This document shows, in pieces, positions 26,751 through 36,600 of a DNA stretch of 64,000 nucleotides. The notes beneath the pieces were generated by a model, which saw only the letters and a list, made by a program, of their open reading frames with translations, did not search any database and was not told where the DNA came from. A program made the position numbers and the translations under genes. The stretch spans positions 1,213,501-1,277,500 of the forward strand of contig NZ_CP058595.1 in NCBI RefSeq assembly GCF_013402795.1, written 5' to 3'. The first letter of the stretch is position 1; every line of letters starts with the position of its first letter. This DNA is from Costertonia aggregata (lineage in GTDB: Bacteria > Bacteroidota > Bacteroidia > Flavobacteriales > Flavobacteriaceae).

Positions 26751-27773
26751 ATGAAGAAACCGCTTCTTGAATTTACCCCTAAAGGTATTTATTGTGATGC
26801 CGCAAAAGTATATTTAGATCCTTGGAAACCTGTTGACAAGGCCATAATTTCCCATGGCCATGCGGACCATAGCCGCTGGGGGCATCAGCAATACATTACC
26901 CATCACAGGAATGTCCCCATAATTTCGCATAGGTTGGGAGAAATAAACGTTACAGGTAAAGGGTGGGGCGAAACGTTCAGCATCAACAATGTAAAATTCA
27001 GTTTACATCCTGCAGGGCATATTATCGGGTCGTCCCAAATTCGGGTAGAGCACAAAGGTGAAGTTTGGGTATTTACCGGTGATTACAAAACAGAGAACGA
27101 CGGAATTTCAACTCCTTACGAACCCATTAAATGCCATACCTTCATTACCGAATGTACTTTTGGCCTACCCGCTTTTAAATGGATTCCCCAAAAGGAGGTA
27201 TTGCAAAATATAAATCAGTGGTGGTCCCAGAACAAAGCCGAAGGAAAAACCTCTATCTTATTCGGTTATAGTTTGGGAAAAGCACAACGCCTTTTAAAAT
27301 ATTTAAACACGGATATCGGAAAAATATATACTCACGGTGCCATTGAAAACATGACCAAAGTATTACGGCCTCTAGTTGATTTTCCGGAAACTACCCTAAT
27401 AACCAGGGACACTAAAAAGGAAGAGCTTCTAGGAAATATAGTGCTCGCACCACCAAGTGCCCATGGTTCTACTTGGATACGTAAAATGGTACCCTACGTA
27501 ACGGCATCTGCTAGTGGATGGATGACCTTCCGTGGAGCGCGAAGAAGAAGGGCGATTGACAAAGGCTTTGTACTCAGTGATCATTGTGATTGGCAGGGCC
27601 TCTTGAAGAGTATTGAAGCTAGTGGAGCGGAAAAAATAATCTGCACCCATGGTTACACCGAAATTTTTTCACGTTACCTGAGAGAACAGGGCTATGATGC
27701 ACGAACGGAGGAAACACAATATGGCGAGGAAGAGAACGAGACCATAGTCCTAAAAGAAAAAATTGAAGCATGA
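26751..27773 (+). CDS. Ligase-associated MBL-fold exonuclease
   Basis: First gene of the ligase-associated DNA repair cassette. The 340-residue protein has a metallo-beta-lactamase fold with HxHxDH (SHGHADHSRWGHQ), FTGDYKTE and a C-terminal beta-CASP region (LSDHCDWQGLL, THGYTEIF), as in SNM1-type DNA nucleases. It matches the family named exonuclease, DNA ligase-associated. Its stop overlaps the ligase start by 4 bp, so translation is coupled. It probably trims DNA ends before sealing; that role is inferred from family and context. Confidence 0.92.
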   Translation: MKKPLLEFTPKGIYCDAAKVYLDPWKPVDKAIISHGHADHSRWGHQQYITHHRNVPIISHRLGEINVTGKGWGETFSINNVKFSLHPAGHIIGSSQIRVEHKGEVWVFTGDYKTENDGISTPYEPIKCHTFITECTFGLPAFKWIPQKEVLQNINQWWSQNKAEGKTSILFGYSLGKAQRLLKYLNTDIGKIYTHGAIENMTKVLRPLVDFPETTLITRDTKKEELLGNIVLAPPSAHGSTWIRKMVPYVTASASGWMTFRGARRRRAIDKGFVLSDHCDWQGLLKSIEASGAEKIICTHGYTEIFSRYLREQGYDARTEETQYGEEENETIVLKEKIEA

Positions 27774-29470
27774 GAGATTTTGCCCAGCTCATAAAAACGC
27801 TCGACAGTACCAACAAGACCAACCTAAAAGTACAGGCACTGGCCGATTATTTTCAAAAAGCCGGCGACAAGGATAAGGTTTGGACAATAGCGATTCTTTC
27901 CCACCGTAGACCTCCTAGACCCGTAAATACGACTTTATTGAGGGAATGGGCTTCTGATTTGGCCAATATTCCGCTTTGGCTTTTTGAGGAAAGCTATCAC
28001 ATTGTAGGTGATTTGGCGGAGACTATCGCACTGGTCATCCCCTCCTCATCAAAATCCACTGAAAAAAGTCTGACCCAATTTCTTGAGGAAATGATCGCAC
28101 TCAAAAAGAAGGAAGACACTGATAAAAAAGCCTATCTCTATGAAAATTGGAAAGTCTTGGATTATTATGAGCGTTTCGTGTTCACAAAATTGATTACCGG
28201 TGGGTTCCGTATTGGGGTTAGCCAAAAATTAATGACCCGGGCCCTATCCAAAGCCACTGAAATAGACGAAGATGTTTTGGCTTATAAACTAATGGGCAAT
28301 TGGGACCCTAACAAAATATCTTTCCAAGACTTGGTCCTAGAGCAAAACGAAAGTGATTACCTCTCCAAACCCTATCCCTTTTATTTGGCCTACGCTATCG
28401 AGGGTGAGGCCCAAGATCTGGGGGATGTTACCGCTTGGTCCGTTGAACATAAATGGGACGGTATTCGCTCACAGGTAATTCTAAGAAACGATGAGCTTTT
28501 TGTTTGGAGCCGTGGCGAGGAGTTGGTCACCGATAAATATCCGGAGTTTGAAAAATTTATAGGAATCGTACCCAACGGCACGGTCATCGACGGCGAGATA
28601 CTACCCTACCCTAATGGGGAAATAGGCACTTTTAACGATTTACAAACACGCATTGGTCGTAAAACGGTATCAAATGCCTTATTGAAAAAAGTTCCCGTAA
28701 TTCTCAAAGCTTATGACATCTTGGAATGGGAAGGCAAAGACATTAGAAACATGCCCTTTACGGAGCGGAGGAAAATAGTAAACGGTTTGATGCAACAATG
28801 TCACCTTGAACAGTCATCCCAAGCGGAGCCAAGGGGAAAAAAAGAAGACTCAAAGATTAATTTCCCACGCTCGTTCGAAATGACAAAAATGGAACATATT
28901 CCATTGCATCTCTCCCAAACCATGCACTTTGATTCATGGGAAGAAGTAGCCAAAGAGCGTGAACGGGCAAGGGAGGTTCGCAGTGAAGGATTAATGCTAA
29001 AACGAAAAGATTCTCCCTATTTAGTGGGTAGAAAAAAAGGCGATTGGTGGAAATGGAAAGTAGACCCCTTAACGATTGATGCTGTTCTCACTTATGCCAT
29101 GCGCGGCCATGGCAGGCGCAGTAATCTCTTTACCGATTATACTTTTGCCCTTTGGGATAAAAATGACAAAGCCGAAAAAGAGCTGGTCACTTTCGCCAAG
29201 GCCTATTCCGGGCTTACCGATGCCGAATTTCGCAAAGTGGATGCATGGATCAAAAAAAATACCTTGGAACGTTTTGGACCGGTACGTTCCGTTACACCGC
29301 ATCACGTTTTTGAAATCGCCTTTGAGGGCATCGCTTTGTCCAAACGCCATAAAAGTGGTGTTGCTACCCGTTTTCCACGTATTTTACGATGGCGTCAGGA
29401 TAAAAAGATTGAAGAGGCGAATACGCTCGAAGACTTAAAAGCACTAATTCCGAACAGTAACGAATCGTAA
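27770..29470 (+). CDS. ATP-dependent DNA ligase of repair cassette
   Basis: A 566-residue ligase. The adenylation motif ExKxDG reads EHKWDGIR at about residue 226, and motif V (SEGLMLKRKDSPY) and the OB-fold region are present. It seals nicks using ATP, alongside the NAD-dependent LigA every bacterium carries. It overlaps the exonuclease gene by 4 bp; the helicase gene follows after 95 bp. Residues 349-372 derive from a palindromic repeat inserted in frame between the adenylation core motifs, an addition without a parallel in the family as I know it. The insertion lies at a loop, so the enzyme may still be active. Confidence 0.92.
   Translation: MRDFAQLIKTLDSTNKTNLKVQALADYFQKAGDKDKVWTIAILSHRRPPRPVNTTLLREWASDLANIPLWLFEESYHIVGDLAETIALVIPSSSKSTEKSLTQFLEEMIALKKKEDTDKKAYLYENWKVLDYYERFVFTKLITGGFRIGVSQKLMTRALSKATEIDEDVLAYKLMGNWDPNKISFQDLVLEQNESDYLSKPYPFYLAYAIEGEAQDLGDVTAWSVEHKWDGIRSQVILRNDELFVWSRGEELVTDKYPEFEKFIGIVPNGTVIDGEILPYPNGEIGTFNDLQTRIGRKTVSNALLKKVPVILKAYDILEWEGKDIRNMPFTERRKIVNGLMQQCHLEQSSQAEPRGKKEDSKINFPRSFEMTKMEHIPLHLSQTMHFDSWEEVAKERERAREVRSEGLMLKRKDSPYLVGRKKGDWWKWKVDPLTIDAVLTYAMRGHGRRSNLFTDYTFALWDKNDKAEKELVTFAKAYSGLTDAEFRKVDAWIKKNTLERFGPVRSVTPHHVFEIAFEGIALSKRHKSGVATRFPRILRWRQDKKIEEANTLEDLKALIPNSNES
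28813..28884. repeat. Palindromic element inserted in ligase gene
   Basis: A 72-bp relative of the array at 37-38 kb: it starts GTCATCCCAAGCGGAGCC and ends CTCGTTCGAAATGAC, so its ends are inverted (GTCAT/ATGAC). Being 24 codons long and open in this frame, it adds residues SSQAEPRGKKED and SKINFPRSFEMT without breaking the ligase. The right arm is better preserved than the left. Confidence 0.7.
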
Positions 29471-29481
29471 GTTTGTACAAT

Positions 29482-29550
29482 GTCATTTAGAAATATATTA
29501 ATAGTGAAATATCAAAATCCTTTAGATTTCCCACATTCGTTCGAAATGAC
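29482..29550. repeat. Palindromic element before helicase gene
   Basis: A 69-bp copy of the same repeat family: GTCATTT at the left end, and at the right a well-kept GATTTCCCACATTCGTTCGAAATGAC (29525-29550). It fills most of the 95-bp gap between ligase and helicase and ends 15 bp before the helicase ATG, so it may form a hairpin in the operon transcript. Confidence 0.75.
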
Positions 29551-29565
29551 TTTTGATTGACAGAT

Positions 29566-32031
29566 ATGAATCGTGATCAACTTTTCAACATAGCCCAAAA
29601 CTGGTTCCAAGAACAAAACTGGAAGCCGTTCAAATTCCAAAAAGATACTTGGAAGGCATTCCTGCAGGGCAAAAACGGATTGCTGAACGCCCCAACCGGT
29701 AGCGGAAAAACCTATGCACTTTGGTTTCCTATTGTTTTGAACTACATCAAACAAAATCCAGACTATAAATCAAAACACCCTAAGGGGCTAAAAGCAGTTT
29801 GGATTACACCTCTACGGGCTTTGTCACAAGAAATAAAGCAATCGGCGGAAAGAGTAACCTCAGATTTGGAAACCCAGATGACCGTGGGCATACGCACTGG
29901 TGACACTACGACCAAAGAACGTTCACGACAAAAAACGTCGATGCCCGACTTATTGATCACTACTCCGGAGAGCCTTCAATTATTACTTTCTTCCAAAGGA
30001 TACGATAAGGTGTTCAAAGATTGTTCGGCCATTGTAATTGATGAGTGGCACGAACTTTTGGGAACCAAACGTGGCGTACAAATGGAACTGGGGCTATCCC
30101 GACTCAAAACTATCTGCAAAGACCTTCGTATTTGGGGAATTTCCGCTACTATCGGTAATTTGGAACAAGCCAGGGAAGTTTTATTGGGACCTACTAGCGA
30201 TGCTTTCAACAATTCGGTGTTGATAAAGGCAAAACTGGACAAAAAGATAACCGTCAAGAGCATCATCCCTAAGAAAATGGAGACTTTTCCTTGGCGCGGG
30301 CACTTAGGTCTTCACCTACTTGAGGATGTGGTCCCGATCATCAATAACAGCAAGACCACACTACTTTTTACCAATACTAGAAGCCAGTGCGAAATATGGT
30401 TTCAAAAAATTTTGGAAAAGTACCCCGAATATGCCGGTGAAATGGCCATGCACCATGGCAGCGTGAACAAGGAAACCAGACTCTGGGTAGAGCAGGCCAT
30501 CCGCAATGAAAGCCTAAAAGCCGTGGTTTGTACCTCCAGTCTAGATCTAGGTGTAGATTTTGCCCCGGTAGAGACCGTAGTGCAAATAGGTGGCCCCAAG
30601 GGCGTAGCCCGATTTCTGCAACGCGCGGGAAGAAGCGGTCATAGACCCGGTAGGGAAAGTGTGATTCATTTTTTGCCCACCCACGCCATGGAATTGATTG
30701 AAGCTTCTGCCATGCAAGAAGCGGTACGCAATGCCGCAGTAGAAGATAGGATACCGTATCTGAACAGTTACGATGTATTGCTTCAATATTTGACCACATT
30801 GGCCGTTTCGGACGGGTTTTATCCCAATGAGATATATCCAGAAATAAAACAGACCTTTTGTTACCAGACCCTATCAAAAGAGCAATGGCAATGGCTATTG
30901 AACTTTTTGGTCATGGGGAGCCAAAGCCTACAATCTTATGACGAATACAAAAAGGTAGAAGTAGAGTCGGATGGAAAATTCAAGGTGAACAATCTAGGCA
31001 TTGCAATGCGGCATCGTTTTCAAATCGGAACCATTGTAGGTGATGCATCTATTGCGGTACGCTACCAAAAAGGAGGATATATTGGATCGATTGAAGAATA
31101 TTTTATCTCGAAATTGACCCCGGGCGATGTGTTCACCTTTGCGGGAAGAAACTTGGAATTTATTCGAGTAAAAGGCATGCAGGCCCATGTTCGCAATTCA
31201 AACAAGCGTACCAATAAAGTACCTAGTTGGATGGGCGGTAGATTGAGTTTCTCGGCACAAATGTCAGAGTTGTTGCGGCAAGAACTCTATACGGCCCAAT
31301 TGCCCAAAAAAGAACAGTCCAAAGAGATACAATCTCTAGGGCCAATGTTTGCAAAACAACGCGAAGAAAGTATAGTCCCCAATCCTGATGAGTTCTTGAT
31401 CGAAACTTTTAAGACACGGGACGGTCACCATCACATCTTTTATCCGTTCGAAGGTCGTGGCGTGCATGAGGCCATGAGTAGCCTATTGGCATATCGTATA
31501 AGCCTATTGTCGCCTATTACCTGTTCCTTGGCATATAATGATTATGGTTTTGAGTTATTGTCCGATAAACAAATTGATATACAACAAGTACTGGACAATA
31601 ATTTGTTCACTAGCGAATACATGTTGAGTGATTTGCAAAAAAGCTTGAACTCTAACGAAATGGCCCGTCGAAAATTTCGTGATATCGCCGTTATCAGTGG
31701 TATGGTTTTTACGGGCTATCCCGATAAGGGCACCAAAATGAAACATTTGCAAAGCAGCTCACAGTTATTGTTTGATGTATTTAAGGACTTTGAAGCCGAT
31801 AATCTATTATACCAACAAGCCTATACCGAAACTTTTGAGCACCAATTGGAAGAGGGGCGATTACGCTTGGCTCTGGAACGCATTAACGATCAGAACATCA
31901 TTTGGAAAGCCTGTCAAAAACCGACCCCGTTTTCATTCCCGATAATTACGGATAGGCTACGCGAAAAATTATCCAATGAAAAATTGGCCGATAGAATAAA
32001 GCGGATGACCGCTATTTTGATGAAAAAATAG
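29566..32031 (+). CDS. Ligase-associated DEXH-box helicase
   Basis: An 821-residue Lhr-core type superfamily 2 helicase. Walker A is APTGSGKT, motif II reads VIDEWHE (a DEWH variant normal for Lhr) and motif VI is LQRAGRSGHRPGRES. The Lhr-specific C-terminal half is present. Lhr-core proteins move 3'-5' on single strands and unwind DNA or RNA-DNA duplexes. ATG 29566 was chosen over a TTG three codons upstream. A repeat lies 15 bp before it. The cassette partners are the exonuclease, the ligase and PdeM. Confidence 0.92.
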   Translation: MNRDQLFNIAQNWFQEQNWKPFKFQKDTWKAFLQGKNGLLNAPTGSGKTYALWFPIVLNYIKQNPDYKSKHPKGLKAVWITPLRALSQEIKQSAERVTSDLETQMTVGIRTGDTTTKERSRQKTSMPDLLITTPESLQLLLSSKGYDKVFKDCSAIVIDEWHELLGTKRGVQMELGLSRLKTICKDLRIWGISATIGNLEQAREVLLGPTSDAFNNSVLIKAKLDKKITVKSIIPKKMETFPWRGHLGLHLLEDVVPIINNSKTTLLFTNTRSQCEIWFQKILEKYPEYAGEMAMHHGSVNKETRLWVEQAIRNESLKAVVCTSSLDLGVDFAPVETVVQIGGPKGVARFLQRAGRSGHRPGRESVIHFLPTHAMELIEASAMQEAVRNAAVEDRIPYLNSYDVLLQYLTTLAVSDGFYPNEIYPEIKQTFCYQTLSKEQWQWLLNFLVMGSQSLQSYDEYKKVEVESDGKFKVNNLGIAMRHRFQIGTIVGDASIAVRYQKGGYIGSIEEYFISKLTPGDVFTFAGRNLEFIRVKGMQAHVRNSNKRTNKVPSWMGGRLSFSAQMSELLRQELYTAQLPKKEQSKEIQSLGPMFAKQREESIVPNPDEFLIETFKTRDGHHHIFYPFEGRGVHEAMSSLLAYRISLLSPITCSLAYNDYGFELLSDKQIDIQQVLDNNLFTSEYMLSDLQKSLNSNEMARRKFRDIAVISGMVFTGYPDKGTKMKHLQSSSQLLFDVFKDFEADNLLYQQAYTETFEHQLEEGRLRLALERINDQNIIWKACQKPTPFSFPIITDRLREKLSNEKLADRIKRMTAILMKK

Positions 32032-32043
32032 ATGATTTAAAGC

Positions 32044-32715
32044 ATGACCCGATCCATACAAATAAACGACCAAAACTTCACCATGCATCCTTCCCGAGTG
32101 CTCTTTTGGGAAGAAAAATCAATGGTATTGATCAGCGATGTACATTTGGGAAAAGTATCGCATTTCAGAAAATTCGGGGCTGCAGTACCACAACAGGCCG
32201 TTCAAAAAAATTTTGATATGCTCAATGAGGTCGTCGATTTTTTCAATCCAAAATCGATAGTTTTCATGGGCGACCTGTTTCATTCCTCTTTAAACAACGA
32301 ATGGCAACTTTTTGAAGGCTGGGTCAAAAAGCAAAGCGCAACGTTAGTTTTGGTTGCAGGAAACCACGATATCATTGCCCCTTCAAAATATGAGGATGTG
32401 AACATAAAGGTAGTGTCCGAAATTCAGTTAGATGGGTATTTGTTCACGCACCATCCGGAGAAACGTGAAGGATTTTTCAACTTTTCCGGTCACATACACC
32501 CCGCCATCAAATTAACAGGATTGGGAAGGCAATCGGTACGGTTACCCTGCTTTTTCAAATCCCAAAACCAGTTGATCTTACCTGCATTTGGAGAATTTAC
32601 AGGAACATATACGGTAACTCCGCAAAAAGGCAATGAGGTATTTGCCGTATTGGGAGATGCCATAATCGCAGTTCCTTTGAGGGAAAGAAAAAACAACGGG
32701 CCTACTTCAAAATAG
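32044..32715 (+). CDS. pdeM: Ligase-associated metallophosphoesterase PdeM
   Basis: A 223-residue calcineurin-like phosphoesterase, the last gene of the cassette, 12 bp after the helicase. All metal motifs are visible: SDVHLGK, MGDLFHS, GNHD, HHPE and SGHIHP. The family is described as a manganese-dependent DNA endonuclease/phosphodiesterase linked to this ligase cluster (characterised in Pseudomonas putida as part of the Lhr-core cluster). It presumably cuts or processes DNA for the exonuclease and ligase; the actual lesion handled is not known. Confidence 0.92.
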   Translation: MTRSIQINDQNFTMHPSRVLFWEEKSMVLISDVHLGKVSHFRKFGAAVPQQAVQKNFDMLNEVVDFFNPKSIVFMGDLFHSSLNNEWQLFEGWVKKQSATLVLVAGNHDIIAPSKYEDVNIKVVSEIQLDGYLFTHHPEKREGFFNFSGHIHPAIKLTGLGRQSVRLPCFFKSQNQLILPAFGEFTGTYTVTPQKGNEVFAVLGDAIIAVPLRERKNNGPTSK

Positions 32716-32780
32716 GAAATGAAAATACGTTTAGCGTTAAGACCATAATTAAGTAAGCTATACTTTTACGAAAACATCGT

Positions 32781-33578
32781 ATGAAAAAAACCCTGTCCGT
32801 TATAAATGTATTGTCCGTGCTATTGGTTATTGTAGTGAATTACCTGTCGCAAACCATGCGCTGGAACAATACGACCATAGGGGAAATCAGCAATACGTAC
32901 AGCAATTTATTCACACCAGCGAGTTATGCGTTCGCAATTTGGGGCATCATATTTTTGAGCCTATTGGCCTACGGTATCTTTCAGGTACGCCGTGCTTTTT
33001 TTAGTGGTAAAAAAAGTAAGTTTATTGGGCAAACGGGATATTGGTTTACCATTGCCAACGTTCTAAATGCGACTTGGGTAATCACTTTTGTTTATGATTA
33101 TACAGGATTATCGGTACTCATTATGTTGGGCATACTTTTTTCGCTCATCAAGATTGTTTTGAATACCAATATGGAACGCTGGGATGCACCTATTGAAGTT
33201 ATCGCTCTGGTATGGTGGCCCATCTGCCTCTATAGTGGTTGGATTTCAGTAGCTACAATAGCCAATATTGCCGCATATTTGACCAAATTGGGCTGGAATG
33301 GCGGAGTCTTATCGGAAATAAACTGGACGATTCTCATGATCGCAATTGCTACGCTACTGAATATTTTTATGATTTGGAAACGTTGTATGCGAGAGTTTGC
33401 CGCCGTTGGGGTTTGGGCATTATTCGCCATTTATGTTCGCCACCAAAATAGCTTGGAAAGCATTGCTTACATAGCGTTAGCGGCAAGTATCTTTGTATTG
33501 GTCAATATTGGTATTCATGGGTTTATGAATAGAAAAACGAATCCATTTATCAAACTTCAGGAAAGAATAAAAGAGTGA
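32781..33578 (+). CDS. TspO/MBR-like membrane protein
   Basis: A 265-residue tryptophan-rich membrane protein with about seven hydrophobic segments. The segment FTPASYAFAIWGIIFLSL and several Trp residues (ANVLNATWVIT, ALVWWPICLYSGW) resemble a distant, longer branch of the TspO/MBR family of tetrapyrrole-related sensors. Canonical TspO has about 160 residues and five helices, so this is a variant. It may sense or transport an aromatic ligand; that is inference. It is read toward mfd but separated by a promoter. Confidence 0.7.
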   Translation: MKKTLSVINVLSVLLVIVVNYLSQTMRWNNTTIGEISNTYSNLFTPASYAFAIWGIIFLSLLAYGIFQVRRAFFSGKKSKFIGQTGYWFTIANVLNATWVITFVYDYTGLSVLIMLGILFSLIKIVLNTNMERWDAPIEVIALVWWPICLYSGWISVATIANIAAYLTKLGWNGGVLSEINWTILMIAIATLLNIFMIWKRCMREFAAVGVWALFAIYVRHQNSLESIAYIALAASIFVLVNIGIHGFMNRKTNPFIKLQERIKE

Positions 33579-33642
33579 AAGCAATCGCCTTACACATCAA
33601 TATTTTAGATGCTTATATACCGTAACTTTTTGGACAGCATCG

Positions 33643-33650
33643 TATCTTTG
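33643..33650 (+). promoter_or_regulatory. -7 box of mfd promoter
   Basis: TATCTTTG, a perfect TAnnTTTG -7 element, ends 19 bp before the mfd start codon; no convincing -33 TTTG is spaced correctly upstream. Confidence 0.5.
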
Positions 33651-33669
33651 CATTTTTAAATTGTAACTG

Positions 33670-36600
33670 TTGCCGCATTCTTATATCCAACAACTTTTCT
33701 CACAGTCTTCCATAACCAGAAAACTAGGGCAAGCCATTGCCCATTCAAAACCTTCGACGATACTTAAAATACAACTGAAAGGACTTACCGGGTCATCACT
33801 TTCCTTTGTACTATCAGATGCATTTCAAAATTCGGACGCCCCATTTTTATTGATTTTTAATGACAAGGAAGAAGCGGCTTACTACCTCAACGACCTGGAA
33901 CAGCTCATTGGTGAAAACGACGTACTTTTTTACCCGGGCAGTTATCGCAGGCCTTATCAAATCGAGGAAACCGACAATGCCAACGTTCTTTTGCGCGCCG
34001 AGGTGTTGAACCGTATCAATTCCAGAAAAAAACCGGCGGTCATCGTTACTTATCCCGATGCCCTTTTTGAAAAAGTGGTGACCCGTAGGGAACTTGAAAA
34101 AAATACTTTAAAAATAAAGCTTGATGATACGCTCTCGCTAGATTTTTTGAACGAAGTATTGTTTGAGTATAAATTCAAACGTGTAGATTTTGTGACCGAA
34201 CCCGGCGAGTTTTCTGTACGTGGCGGTATTGTTGACGTATTTTCATTTTCCCACGACGAACCTTATCGCATCGAATTTTTTGGGGACGAAGTAGACAGCA
34301 TTCGCACTTTTGACGTAGAAACCCAACTTTCTACGGAAAAAATCAAAAAAATTACCATAATCCCCAATGTGGCCAATAAATTTTTAGAGGAAAAGAGGGA
34401 AAGTTTTTTAAGCTATGTCTCGGACAAGACCATAGTCTTTGCTAAAAATACCGACTTACTCTTTGCCCGTTTGGATGATTTTTACAACAAGGCTATTGAA
34501 GCTTTTGATAAACTCTCCAAAGACATAAAACATGCCGAGCCAAAAGAGCTTTTCTTAAATTCCGGAGTTTTTAAAAAACAATTGGAAGCATTCCGATTGA
34601 TATCTTCTTCTGTCATATCGTGCAGCGATGAGATAGAATTTCACACAAAGCCCCAACCATCCTTCAATAAAAAGTTTGATTTATTGATCGAGAATCTTAA
34701 CGAAAACCACGCAAAAGGGTATAGTAATTATATTTTTTGTGCAACGGAACAACAGGCCAAACGATTTCATGATATTTTTGAAGAAGTTGATAAACAGGTA
34801 CATTATAAAACATTAGTGTTCCCGTTATACCAAGGGTTTATTGATAACGATTTAAAAATAGCCTGCTATACAGACCATCAAATTTTTGAGCGTTACCATA
34901 AGTTCCATTTAAAAAACGGCTATGCCAAAAAACAGGCTATAACGCTTAAAGAGCTCAATAAACTCGAGATTGGGGATTACGTGACCCATATTGACCACGG
35001 TATAGGAAAATTTGGCGGACTCCAAAAAATCGATGTTGAAGGAAAAAAACAAGAGGCTATCAAATTGGCCTATGGTGAGCGTGACATTCTATACGTGAGC
35101 ATACATTCGCTTCATAAGATATCTAAATTTAACGGCAAGGACGGGGCCGCACCAAAAATATATAAATTAGGTTCCGGAGCTTGGAAAAAGGTAAAGGACA
35201 AAACCAAGTCCCGGGTTAAAAAAATTGCCTTTGACCTTATAAAGGTATACGCCAAACGCCGTTTGGAAAAGGGCTTTCGGTATGACCCGGACAGTTACTT
35301 GCAAAATGAACTGGAAGCCTCTTTTATTTATGAGGACACACCTGACCAAAGTACCGCTACGGCCGACATTAAAAAAGATATGGAAAGCGAACGCCCTATG
35401 GATAGGCTTATTTGTGGCGATGTAGGTTTTGGCAAGACCGAAGTTGCCATACGTGCCGCTTTCAAGGCCGTGGACAATGGCAAACAAGTTGCCGTGCTTG
35501 TCCCCACTACGATCTTGGCGTTTCAACACCATCGTACCTTTTCGGAACGTTTAAAAGAAATGCCCGTAACGGTAGATTACCTGAACAGATTTAGAACGGC
35601 AAAGGAGCGCCGAGAAACTTTGGAAAAATTGGAGGCGGGCCAAGTTGATATCATTATCGGCACACACCAATTGGTCAATAAAAATGTAAAATTCAAAGAC
35701 CTTGGTCTTTTGATTGTTGATGAGGAACAAAAGTTCGGTGTGGCCGTAAAGGACAAATTAAAATCCATCAAAGAAAACGTAGATGTCTTGACCTTGACCG
35801 CTACGCCCATCCCCCGAACGCTGCAGTTTAGCCTAATGGCGGCCAGGGATTTATCGGTCATCAACACAGCGCCACCCAATAGATATCCTATTGAGAGCAG
35901 GGTTATCCGATTTACCGAAGAAACCATTAGAGATGCCATACGCTATGAGATTGAACGTGGCGGACAGGTGTTTTTTATCCATAACCGTATTGAAAACATC
36001 AAAGAGGTTGCCGGCATGATACAACGTTTGGTACCCGATGCCAAAGTGGGTATCGGCCATGGCCAAATGGAGGGTAAAAAACTGGAAACCCTTATGCTGA
36101 GTTTCATTAATGGCGAGTTTGACGTTCTTGTATCCACCACAATTGTAGAAAGCGGACTGGACGTTACCAATGCAAATACCATTTTTATTAACAACGCAAA
36201 CAACTTTGGCCTGAGCGACCTGCACCAAATGCGCGGCCGTGTAGGCCGTGGCAACAAAAAAGCATTCTGCTATTTTATTACGCCACCCTATGATGTTATG
36301 ACCAGCGATGCCCGAAAACGAATCGAAGCCTTGGAACAGTTTACTGAACTGGGGAGCGGATTCAATATCGCCATGAAAGATTTGGAAATTCGCGGAGCGG
36401 GCGACCTATTGGGAGGCGAGCAAAGCGGATTTATCAACGAAATTGGGTTTGAAACCTATCAAAAAATATTGGCCGAAGCGATTGACGAGCTCAAAGAGAA
36501 CGAGTTCAAGGAACTGTATGAAGAAGTAGAAGGCAAGACCGATAAAATATTCGTTAAGGAAACCCAATTAGATGCCGATTTTGAATTGCTCTTCCCCGAT

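Noticed and set aside
30377-30877. 166-codon minus-strand frame inside the helicase gene
   Set aside because: Lies wholly within a conserved helicase coding region and has no recognisable domain; a shadow frame.
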